This document shows positions 14,086 through 20,419 of a stretch of DNA of 20,419 nt, one piece after another. A program made the translations under genes and the position numbers. The first letter of the stretch is position 1, and each line of letters begins with the position of its first letter. Source of the DNA: CBDUMN01 sp965368335 (lineage in GTDB: Bacteria > Pseudomonadota > Alphaproteobacteria > Rhodospirillales > JAPHRK01); contig CBDUMN010000061.1 of the NCBI GenBank assembly GCA_965368335.1, positions 1 through 20,419 on the forward strand, in the 5' to 3' direction. The notes beneath the pieces are model-generated. The model did no database searches, was not told the DNA's origin, and saw only the letters and a list, made by a program, of their open reading frames with translations.

Positions 14086-16206
14086 ATGCGCCTTCACTGG
14101 AAACTCCTGATATTGCTGACGACCATTGCGTTACTGCCGCTGGCGGTTTCCACTTGGCAATGGAATCAGGGGGCGCGCAAGGTGAGCGCCAATCTGTCTC
14201 AGTGGATCGGTGAGCAGGCGACAGAGCGGGTGATCAGTCGGCTTGAAGAGGTGATCGCCTTTTCAACCGAAAACCTGACCCGCGAGATGGAGTTGGTCGA
14301 GACCGCCCTCAAGGTTCAGGCCTTAAGCGCCGAGCGGGCGTTAAAAGCTAATCCGCCGCAAAGGCTGGAACGCCCTTACCTGGACAGCGATTATGATCGG
14401 GGTTATCTGCCGCCGGGAATGGTGACTTCGGAGCGCCATCTGCGTCGCGGCCCGGATGGGACAACGGCCCCCATGTCGGTGTCCTATGCTGAGCAGGTGT
14501 TCGGGTTGCCCGAAGGCAAAACGGTTCTTGAATTTGCCAAAGATATCAGCCGCCTTTCCGGGCTGTTGCCGGTCTACCAGGAGTTGGGGCAGGTCCATGG
14601 CGACTTGTTTTTCTGGCAGTATACGGCGCTTGAGAACGGGCTCCATGCCGCCTACCCAGGCCATGGCGGCTATCCTGAGGGCTACGATCCGCGCCTGCGC
14701 GACTGGTATCGGGAAGCGCGCGCCCAAGGGAAACTCGTTTGGGGCGATCTTTTGGTCGACGCCTCGACCGGGCAACTGATCAGCACAGCCTCCATGCCGG
14801 TCTTCGGCCCGAATGGCGGGTTCGCCGGAGTCACGGCCATTGATATCGAAATCGTCGGAACCCTGCGTAAACTGGGGCGGCGGGTCAACATCGTGAATAA
14901 TGTGGAGGCCTTTCTTGTTCGGTTCGCAAAAGACGGCGTCCGGATGGTGGCCCATCCAAACTATGCCGCCAAGCCGCGCTTCTGGGCTGACCCCATCGCA
15001 ATCAGCACTTTGCCGGATGAGGTAGCCGGTCGTTTCTCGGTGGTCGCGCAAAGCCTTCCATCGGGGGGCACGGGAATGTTGCGGATGCCTGTCGATGGTG
15101 TCGATACCGTCTGGACTTTTGGGCACCTTGAGGCTTTCGGTCTTTATTTGGTTTTGGCTGTTCCTTTTGAAGACATTTCCGATCTGGCGGACTTGGCCGA
15201 GGAGATTATTTCGGATGAAACGGCTGGACAGTTGCGCCTGACGGCGCTGATGTCGGTTTTGCTGATCGTTTCGATTGTCGCGGCGGCTTTTTTCGGGTCG
15301 CGAACCGTCACCGAGCCGTTGCGGGAACTGGCCGCCGTAGCGCGCAAGGTGGCGCGGGGCGATTTGAGCGATACGGTGCCGGTTACAAGTCGTGATGAAA
15401 TCGGCGATTTGGCGCGAATCTTCAACCGGATGATTCCGAGGCTGCGCGAGCGGTTGGCGTTGCGTCAGTCTCTCGCTCTCGCCAAGGAGGTCCAACAGCA
15501 TCTGTTGCCCAAGGACCCGCCACAGATACCCGGCCTCGATATCGCCGCCTTGAGCCTCTATTGCGATCAAACCGGCGGTGATTACTACGATTTTCTGCCA
15601 GCGCCGGACGGTGATCAAAATGGCGTTGTGCTGGTCGTTGGCGATATTACCGGTCACGGCGCTTCGGCGGCTCTTTTAATGGCCTCTTTCCGCGCCGCCT
15701 TGAGGGCGCGGCTTGATGAGTTGGGCAAGACGGGGGCAGGGCTCGACGCTCTCAATCGCCAGATGTCCGAAGATGCCCAAGGCGGGCGGTTCGTTACTTT
15801 CTTCGGGCTCTACATCGATCTGAAGGAACGCGCAACTCATCGGCTATGCGCCGGTCATGCTCCAGCCCTGGTCTACGATCCCGCCTCCAGACGCTTTGAG
15901 GAATGGGGCGGCGAGGACATTCCCATCGGTGTCGACCCGGATTGGTCCTATACCATTCAGGAAACGCCCTTGCCGGACGGAGAGGTCATCTTTGCACTCG
16001 GTACCGATGGTATTTGGGAATGCCGCAACGTTGAGGGGGAAATGTTTGGGCGCGACCGTTTGGAAGCCTTGATCGCTACTCACGCGGCAGAATCGGCGGC
16101 TGATATTTGCGGCGCGGTGCGGAGTGCGCTATCGGAATTTCGTGGTGAGCGCGTTCAGGAAGACGACATAACGCTCATTATTGCGAAGTCGGCCCCACAA
16201 GGTTAA
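14086..16206 (+). CDS. Membrane sensor PP2C-type serine phosphatase (dCache-HAMP-SpoIIE/RsbU)
   Basis: 706-residue signalling phosphatase, likely acting on an anti-anti-sigma or similar phosphoprotein. Domains in order: transmembrane helix 1 (about 6-24); a periplasmic Cache-type sensor (about 30-380, with YDPRLRDWYREARAQGKLVWGDLLVDASTGQLISTASMPVF and AGVTAIDIEI characteristic of dCache_1); transmembrane helix 2 (about 384-404); a HAMP linker (405-460, with TEPLRELAAVARKVARGDLS); and the SpoIIE/PP2C domain (about 465-702). The metal-binding acidic residues are in GGDYYD (498-502), VVGDITGHG (518-525), GTDGIWE (639-645) and QEDDITL (691-697). No STAS, anti-sigma or kinase partner is encoded nearby. 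The ATG at 14086 starts directly at the first helix; no clear Shine-Dalgarno is seen. Confidence 0.92.
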   Translation: MRLHWKLLILLTTIALLPLAVSTWQWNQGARKVSANLSQWIGEQATERVISRLEEVIAFSTENLTREMELVETALKVQALSAERALKANPPQRLERPYLDSDYDRGYLPPGMVTSERHLRRGPDGTTAPMSVSYAEQVFGLPEGKTVLEFAKDISRLSGLLPVYQELGQVHGDLFFWQYTALENGLHAAYPGHGGYPEGYDPRLRDWYREARAQGKLVWGDLLVDASTGQLISTASMPVFGPNGGFAGVTAIDIEIVGTLRKLGRRVNIVNNVEAFLVRFAKDGVRMVAHPNYAAKPRFWADPIAISTLPDEVAGRFSVVAQSLPSGGTGMLRMPVDGVDTVWTFGHLEAFGLYLVLAVPFEDISDLADLAEEIISDETAGQLRLTALMSVLLIVSIVAAAFFGSRTVTEPLRELAAVARKVARGDLSDTVPVTSRDEIGDLARIFNRMIPRLRERLALRQSLALAKEVQQHLLPKDPPQIPGLDIAALSLYCDQTGGDYYDFLPAPDGDQNGVVLVVGDITGHGASAALLMASFRAALRARLDELGKTGAGLDALNRQMSEDAQGGRFVTFFGLYIDLKERATHRLCAGHAPALVYDPASRRFEEWGGEDIPIGVDPDWSYTIQETPLPDGEVIFALGTDGIWECRNVEGEMFGRDRLEALIATHAAESAADICGAVRSALSEFRGERVQEDDITLIIAKSAPQG

Positions 16207-16241
16207 AGCCGGTTGTCTGGTTTTCCTTTTGTCGGGGTGTC

Positions 16242-16255
16242 GGTATCATGATACC
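16242..16255. promoter_or_regulatory. Perfect 14-base palindrome before the aminotransferase gene
   Basis: GGTATCATGATACC reads the same on both strands and lies 40 bases before the GTG start, in the 88-base gap after the phosphatase gene. It is a candidate operator; no matching regulator is known from the sequence. Confidence 0.4.
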
Positions 16256-16294
16256 CAAATGGGAAATTTTGAAGAATTTCGGGGAGTTCGATCT

Positions 16295-17479
16295 GTGACT
16301 ACTTCTTCTTTCAATCCGCCTGTTCGTACGCTTATGGGGCCCGGTCCTTCCGACGTTCACCCTCGGGTTCTCTCGGCCATGGGGCGGCCGACCATCGGCC
16401 ACCTGGACCCTGCTTTCATCGGTATGATGGAAGAGGTCAAAGATATGTTGCGCGGGGTGTTTAAGACGAAAAACGAGATGACCCTCCCGGTTTCCGCTCC
16501 CGGTTCCGCCGGCATGGAGATTTGCTTTGTCAACCTGATCGAGCCGGGCGATACGGTGGTGATCTGTCAAAACGGCGTCTTCGGCATGCGGATGAAGGAA
16601 AATGTCGAGCGCTGTGGCGCGACGCCGGTGATGGTCGAAGACGATTGGGGCAAGGCGGTCGATCTCAATAAAGCCGAAGACGCCTTAAAGGCCAATCCAA
16701 ACGCCAAGGCCCTGGCCTTTGTCCATGCGGAAACCTCGACCGGTGTCGAGTCCGACGCCAAAGCTCTCTGCGCTCTGGCGCAAAAGTATAATGCGCTTTC
16801 CATCGTCGATACGGTGACGTCGCTCGGCGGTATTCCGGTTCTAGTCGATGAATGGGGCGCCGATGCAGTTTACTCGGGGTCGCAAAAGTGTCTCTCCTGC
16901 ACTCCCGGTCTTTCACCGGTCACATTCAGCGGCAGGGCGCTTGAAGTGATCAAGGGGCGTAACCGTAAGGTCCAAAGCTGGTTCCTCGATCTCAATCTGG
17001 TTATGGGCTATTGGGGCGATAGCGGCGGTGGCGCACGGTCCTATCACCACACCGCACCGATCAATGCCCTATATAGCCTGCATGAATCTCTGGTGATGAT
17101 TGAAGAAGAAGGGCTTGAAAACGCCTGGGCGCGCCATGAAAAAATGCACAATGCCCTCAAGGCCGGTCTTGAAGCCATGGGGCTGGGCTTGCTCGTCGAT
17201 CCGGCTCACCGCTTACCGCAACTGAATGCCGTGACGATCCCCGAAGGTGTGGACGAGGCCGCCGTGCGAAAGGCGCTGCTTGCTGACTACGATCTGGAAA
17301 TCGGGGCCGGACTTGGGGCGTTGGCCGGTAAGGTCTGGCGCATCGGTTTGATGGGCCAGAGCGCAACGGCCAAAAACGTCACGCTATGTCTGGCGGCGCT
17401 TGAAGGGACGCTTGGCAAGATGGGCGCGCCTATCGAGGTGGGTAAGGCGCTCCCGGCGACGAGCGCCGTTCTTTTTTAG
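16295..17479 (+). CDS. Class V aminotransferase, alanine-glyoxylate / serine-glyoxylate type
   Basis: PLP-dependent enzyme of fold type I, 394 residues, closest in pattern to AGT1-type alanine(serine)-glyoxylate or -pyruvate aminotransferases. The N-terminal LMGPGPSDVHPRVLSAMGRPTIGHLDP is the family hallmark. HAETSTGV (144-151) and the cofactor-binding Asp172 in SIVDTVTSLGG follow. The Schiff-base lysine is Lys198 in YSGSQKCLSCTPG. YHHTAPINALYSLHESL and a C-terminal IGAGLGALAGKVWRIGLMG complete the pattern. GTG at 16295 is preferred because GGGGAG (16281-16286) lies eight bases upstream. An ATG at 16259 adds 12 residues but has no Shine-Dalgarno, and the frame is open back into the phosphatase gene. 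Substrate choice (alanine, serine or a taurine-like amine) cannot be fixed from sequence. Confidence 0.92.
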   Translation: MTTSSFNPPVRTLMGPGPSDVHPRVLSAMGRPTIGHLDPAFIGMMEEVKDMLRGVFKTKNEMTLPVSAPGSAGMEICFVNLIEPGDTVVICQNGVFGMRMKENVERCGATPVMVEDDWGKAVDLNKAEDALKANPNAKALAFVHAETSTGVESDAKALCALAQKYNALSIVDTVTSLGGIPVLVDEWGADAVYSGSQKCLSCTPGLSPVTFSGRALEVIKGRNRKVQSWFLDLNLVMGYWGDSGGGARSYHHTAPINALYSLHESLVMIEEEGLENAWARHEKMHNALKAGLEAMGLGLLVDPAHRLPQLNAVTIPEGVDEAAVRKALLADYDLEIGAGLGALAGKVWRIGLMGQSATAKNVTLCLAALEGTLGKMGAPIEVGKALPATSAVLF

Positions 17480-17500
17480 ATAGCGACGCACAGAATGAGT

Positions 17501-17534
17501 AAGGGGGAAGCGCAGGACAGCGCTTCCCCCTTTT
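17501..17534 (+). terminator. Intrinsic terminator after the aminotransferase gene
   Basis: AAGGGGGAAGCGC (17501-17513) pairs perfectly with GCGCTTCCCCCTT (17520-17532) around AGGACA, and the T-run continues to 17534. The convergent coiled-coil gene ends 20 bases further on. Confidence 0.9.
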
Positions 17535-17553
17535 CATATTTGATGTGTCGTTT

Positions 17554-18261
17554 TTAGCGTCGAGCTTGCTTCATCTGGTCGAGCAGAAACCGAACAACCT
17601 TGTCTTTGAGACTGAGCATTTCCTTTTCCACTCCATCCACACGAGCCGAGAGTTCCGATGTGTTTTGAGAAAGTGGAGCGTTGTTAATGTCGAGGCGCAT
17701 TTCGGCGATCATAGCGCGGTCTGCGATGAAGCCGTCGTTGAGGACCGCGACATCGCGTTCGACCTTTTCGATATCGCGACGTTCGGCTTCGGCGTCTTTG
17801 CGTTCCAGGGTTTCCAGCGCGGAAAGGCGGCGCTTCAGGCTTGCGACGTCACCCTGCAGGCGCTCAAAGCGGTCGCCGGTGTCGCGTCGCAGATCCTCGA
17901 CTTGGTATTTGAGCTCGGTCAGGGCGGTGATGGCTTCAGCCGGGTCTGCGAGATCGCTGACTTTGTTCGTGAGCGCTGAGATCAGCCCCTGCATTTGGTC
18001 GAATTTTTCAAGCGCTTCGTCTCGTTCCGCTTCAGCTCGGGAGGAGCGCTCTTCGTTAATCTTGTCGGCGGCCTGGACCGCGGGAAGTCGCTCGAGCACC
18101 AGGCGGAGGATTTCGTCGCGGCGATTGATTTCACCGCGTAAGGCCGCAAAGTCGGTCTGAAGATCTTCCAGAGTGGCGGGCGGCGTCCCGTGGTTGCTCT
18201 TGCCGCCCTGGATCAGTCTCGTGATGTTGTTGTCCTGGCTGCCTTTTTCCATCAATCCCAT
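17554..18261 (-). CDS. Coiled-coil protein of unknown function
   Basis: 235-residue soluble, highly charged protein that I cannot assign to a family. After a flexible N-terminus (MGLMEKGSQDNNITRLIQGGKSNHGTPPATL) nearly the whole chain is predicted heptad-type helix. Examples are LEDLQTDFAALRGEINRRDEILRLVLERL, DRFERLQGDVASLKRRLSALETLERKDAEAERRDIEKVERDVAVL and a C-terminal ELSARVDGVEKEMLSLKDKVVRFLLDQM. No signal peptide, membrane helix or enzyme motif is seen. The ATG at 18261 follows AGAGGGGA very closely; the ATG three codons later (18252) is an alternative with longer spacing. It lies downstream of the MarR gene on the same strand after a 171-base gap rich in GANTC sites. It could be a structural or cell-cycle factor, but that is a guess. 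Confidence 0.75.
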   Translation of the reverse strand: MGLMEKGSQDNNITRLIQGGKSNHGTPPATLEDLQTDFAALRGEINRRDEILRLVLERLPAVQAADKINEERSSRAEAERDEALEKFDQMQGLISALTNKVSDLADPAEAITALTELKYQVEDLRRDTGDRFERLQGDVASLKRRLSALETLERKDAEAERRDIEKVERDVAVLNDGFIADRAMIAEMRLDINNAPLSQNTSELSARVDGVEKEMLSLKDKVVRFLLDQMKQARR

Positions 18262-18306
18262 TCCCCTCTACCCATTTGAACTAGGGGTGGATTGACGCTT
18301 CAGGCC

Positions 18307-18370
18307 GAATCACAAAGTGATTCAACTTAAAACGATCCGACCCTAGGCATTATGCGAATCGAGTGGATTC
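18307..18370. promoter_or_regulatory. Cluster of four GANTC sites in two inverted repeats
   Basis: GAATCACAAAGTGATTC (18307-18323) is a perfect 7-bp inverted repeat with GANTC at both ends, and GAATCGAGTGGATTC (18356-18370) again pairs GAATC with GATTC. A fifth site, GAGTC, is at 18426-18430. GANTC is the CcrM adenine-methylation site of many alphaproteobacteria. By chance one site per 256 bases would be expected in even-composition DNA. The cluster is upstream of the coiled-coil gene. Confidence 0.55.
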
Positions 18371-18432
18371 TACGAAATAGAGGGTTAAGAGATTATTTGC
18401 TCCCCTATATGGAGCGTGTGAAGAAGAGTCGA

Positions 18433-18897
18433 CTAAGTGTCGTTTTGCAGCTTAAGGGCCTGATCGGTAAGCTTTGAGAGCAGTTTGTCGAACTGTTCGC
18501 GTTCTTTAACGGTGAGGGGGGTAAGGAGGCTGCTTTCGTGCCCCAAGGCAAGAGGAACGATGGATTTATAGGTGTCCCACCCTTTGTCGCTGAGCCAGAG
18601 CGAAGAGCGTCGGCGGTCCTGGGCGTCGGTTTTTCGGGTGACGAATCCTGCCGTCATCAAGCCTGATACCGCCCGACTGACCTGGACTTTGTCCATATTA
18701 ATCCGTGTGCAGATTTCATGGGCGGCTAGGGGTTCTCCGCAACCGAGCGCCGCCATGACCCGCCACTCATGGACCTTAAGATTGAAGCGTTCCGTATAGA
18801 GACGCGAAAGCGACCGGCTGACGGCCAGGGTTAAAACCGAAAGGCGGTAGGGAAGAAAGCGGTCGAGCTGCAGCGGCTCGAAGTCCGTTCCTGACAT
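18433..18897 (-). CDS. MarR family transcriptional regulator
   Basis: 154-residue winged-helix DNA-binding repressor or activator, expected to act as a dimer. The N-terminal helices (RLSVLTLAVSRSLSRLYTERFNL) would form the dimer interface. The winged helix covers about residues 43-105, with EWRVMAALGCGEPLAAHEICTRI, recognition helix DKVQVSRAVSGLMTAGFVTR and wing DAQDRRRSSLWLSDKG carrying the DRR motif typical of MarR. C-terminal helices follow. The ATG at 18897 is preceded by AAGAGA six bases upstream. It is divergent from the porin gene; the shared 329-base gap contains an inverted repeat that could be its operator. The ligand is unknown. Confidence 0.95.
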   Translation of the reverse strand: MSGTDFEPLQLDRFLPYRLSVLTLAVSRSLSRLYTERFNLKVHEWRVMAALGCGEPLAAHEICTRINMDKVQVSRAVSGLMTAGFVTRKTDAQDRRRSSLWLSDKGWDTYKSIVPLALGHESSLLTPLTVKEREQFDKLLSKLTDQALKLQNDT

Positions 18898-19226
18898 GGC
18901 GTTTCTCTTAATCGTTCGGGGTTCCCACGAAAAATCGTTTCAGATGAAACTTAGCGGAAGGATGAGCGAAAAAGCAATGCTTGATAAAACCATAATGTGC
19001 AAACAATAATCATTTGCAGATTAATTTTTAAACACATGGCTAAAAAATAGGCATAGGCGGTGTTTGTTGCGTTGCAACAATGCAACATGATCGCGTTTTG
19101 TGCAGTTTTTGGCTTGGATTTTGTTATCTTTCCTTGCTGCATTTAACCAAAACGTGTGACTCTATCGTCAAGAATTTGCCCGATTCTTTATTCTGTAATT
19201 AGGGAACCAATGGAATCTTTGGGGAC
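18898..19226. other. Divergent intergenic region between marR-type gene and porin
   Basis: 329 AT-rich bases with no credible gene. The main structure is the GTTGC/GCAAC repeat group around 19064-19086. No strong -35/-10 pair is obvious for either gene; TTATCT (19124-19129) is a possible porin -10 with no good -35. The porin leader would then be about 90 bases. Confidence 0.5.
19064..19080. promoter_or_regulatory. Inverted repeat TTGTTGC-GTT-GCAACAA, candidate operator
   Basis: The 7-bp arms are perfect with a 3-base spacer. A further TGCAACA follows at 19081-19087, so half-sites recur. MarR-type proteins often bind palindromes of about this size in divergent promoters, and this one lies between the MarR gene and the porin. 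Assignment to this regulator is inference. Confidence 0.45.
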
Positions 19227-20324
19227 ATGAAAAAAACACTGATTATGACGAGCGCTCTCGTTGGCGCCGGTTTGCTGGCCGCAGCTCCTGCTGCCGCTGC
19301 AGAGAAAATTAAACTTGGCCTTGGCGGGTTTATGGAGCAATGGGTCGGTTTCGCTAGCCAAGATGGCGGCTGGGAAGGCACCAATGATTATGGATCTTTC
19401 GATGTTAAGTCCGACACGGAAGTCAGCTTTACCGGCTCGACCAAACTGGACAACGGCTTGACTATCTCCGCTACCGTTGAGCTGGAAGCCGACCGGAGTA
19501 GTGGTGGCACCATCGACGATTCCTTTATTGAGGTGTCGTCTGATAAATTCGGGACTATTCAGTTGGGCGCAGCTGGTGATGCGATGAATGGCATTACCGT
19601 TTTTGCGCCGGATGTTGGGATCGAAAATACCGACGGCGATGTTGGTAGCTGGATCACCAAGCCTGCCGCCAACTTTATCGATAACCATATTTCATTTATC
19701 GACCAGGGCAATAACAACAAAGTCAACTACCTGAGCCCGACCTTCGCCGGTCTGCAGGCGGTTGCTTCCTATACGCCCGACGCCAGCAACACCGATCAGG
19801 CACAACCAAATCACGCGATAGGCGGGGTTTCCGAAGCTTATGGCTTCGGCGCAGTCTACTCGCGCCAAATTGAAGGTGTTGGCCTTACCGCCGATGTAAC
19901 CTACGGCGTGACGACTAGCACGACGACGGGTGTTGATGACCTCAAAATTTGGCAGGGTGGTATCAATCTGACCTATGCCGGGTTCACCTTCGGCGGCAGC
20001 TACGCCAACTTCAGCGAAGATGTTGCCTCGGGAATTACCCGTACGGCAAATCAGGACGGTAAGGCTTGGGATATCGGTCTTGCTTACGAAACCGGCCCTT
20101 ACTCGGTCAGCTTGTCCTACTTCTCGGGTTCGCTGGAAGGCGACAACACTATTTCAGGTGAAGAAGAGACCACTTCGCTCATGCTCTCCGGTGCCTACAA
20201 CATGGGCCCGGGCGTGAACATTAAAGGGTCTGTCTTCCAGGCTGACTATGAAGATGAAGTGACGACAGCTAGCCAGAATAACGATGGTTGGGGCGCTGTT
20301 GCAGGTCTGACCCTCGACTTCTAA
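19227..20324 (+). CDS. Gram-negative porin (Porin_4-like outer-membrane beta-barrel)
   Basis: 365-residue general-diffusion porin precursor. The signal peptide is MKKTLIMTSALVGAGLLAAAPAAAA, cleaved before EKIKLGLGG. The mature protein shows alternating amphipathic beta-strands (FDVKSDTEVSFTGSTKLDNGLTISATVELEAD), FGTIQLGAAGDA typical of the loop-3 start in Rhodospirillaceae/Rhodobacter-type porins, and an acidic, Gly/Asn/Thr-rich loop content. It ends in AGLTLDF, with the C-terminal Phe needed for Bam-mediated assembly. The ATG at 19227 is fixed by the signal peptide; GGGGA lies close upstream with short spacing. Divergent from a MarR regulator that may control it. Substrate selectivity is unknown. 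Confidence 0.93.
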   Translation: MKKTLIMTSALVGAGLLAAAPAAAAEKIKLGLGGFMEQWVGFASQDGGWEGTNDYGSFDVKSDTEVSFTGSTKLDNGLTISATVELEADRSSGGTIDDSFIEVSSDKFGTIQLGAAGDAMNGITVFAPDVGIENTDGDVGSWITKPAANFIDNHISFIDQGNNNKVNYLSPTFAGLQAVASYTPDASNTDQAQPNHAIGGVSEAYGFGAVYSRQIEGVGLTADVTYGVTTSTTTGVDDLKIWQGGINLTYAGFTFGGSYANFSEDVASGITRTANQDGKAWDIGLAYETGPYSVSLSYFSGSLEGDNTISGEEETTSLMLSGAYNMGPGVNIKGSVFQADYEDEVTTASQNNDGWGAVAGLTLDF

Positions 20325-20398
20325 GTCGCAAAGACTTTCTTGGCGGTTTTTAAAGGGGCGGCGTTTGCAGCCTGTGTGAAAACGTAAGTTTTGTTTTG

Positions 20399-20404
20399 TA
20401 TAAT
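20399..20404 (+). promoter_or_regulatory. Perfect -10 box (TATAAT) at the right edge
   Basis: TATAAT stands 75 bases after the porin stop. No convincing -35 is seen at 16-18 bases (GTGAAA at 20376-20381). It may start a transcript that continues beyond the window. No clear terminator follows the porin gene. Confidence 0.35.
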
Positions 20405-20419
20405 GGCCGTATCGCAATG

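Noticed and set aside
14341..15657. Antisense open frame (438 codons) opposite the phosphatase gene
   Set aside because: A shadow of the dCache/PP2C gene, with no domain of its own.
18399..18415. Hairpin GCTCC/GGAGC after the MarR gene as a terminator
   Set aside because: The stem is only 5 bp and no T-run follows on the minus strand.

Overview
The window looks like chromosomal DNA from a free-living alphaproteobacterium, probably Rhodospirillales-like. This is inferred from moderately GC-rich coding sequence, an alphaproteobacterial type of family 4 uracil-DNA glycosylase, the order etfQO - TPR lipoprotein - ispE, a Porin_4-type outer-membrane protein and GANTC (CcrM-type) sites clustered in one intergenic gap. 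No species can be named from the sequence alone.

Layout. 1-2646, minus strand: a soluble lytic transglycosylase that runs off the left edge, and upstream of it a family 4 uracil-DNA glycosylase. Between them sit two perfect, inverted DnaA boxes. 2792-7076, plus strand: ETF-ubiquinone oxidoreductase, a TPR lipoprotein and IspE in one close-packed run. 7152-7258: tRNA-Gln(TTG) with its own promoter and a strong terminator. 7259-10483: an AT-richer accessory block directly behind the tRNA, carrying a three-gene cassette: patatin-like phospholipase, an unrecognised 193-residue protein and a ComEC-like metallo-beta-lactamase-fold hydrolase. 10484-11677: cytochrome b561 plus YceI. 11873-13600: a FadD-type acyl-CoA ligase. 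14086-16206: a membrane sensor PP2C phosphatase. 16295-17479: a class V (alanine/serine-glyoxylate type) aminotransferase. 17554-18897, minus strand: a coiled-coil protein and a MarR regulator. 19227-20324: a porin.

The most unusual part is the 485-base gap between fadD and the phosphatase gene. It holds two nearly identical CRP-type sites (TGTGA-N6-TCACA, differing at one base). Each has a -10-like hexamer at the exact class II distance, and each is followed by about 115 bases that fold into a long hairpin with a C-rich loop and end in an intrinsic-terminator-like hairpin. I read this as two tandem, CRP/FNR-family-activated small RNAs with anti-Shine-Dalgarno loops. They lie beside fadD, and their loops match purine-rich sequence upstream of both fadD and etfQO. 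That points, as inference only, to post-transcriptional control of fatty-acid oxidation.

Second in interest is the patatin / unknown / MBL cassette behind tRNA-Gln. Its position and composition suggest acquired DNA. A membrane-attacking effector with a partner hydrolase would fit a defence or conflict system, but no integrase, cyclase or known defence marker is present, so that function is a hypothesis.
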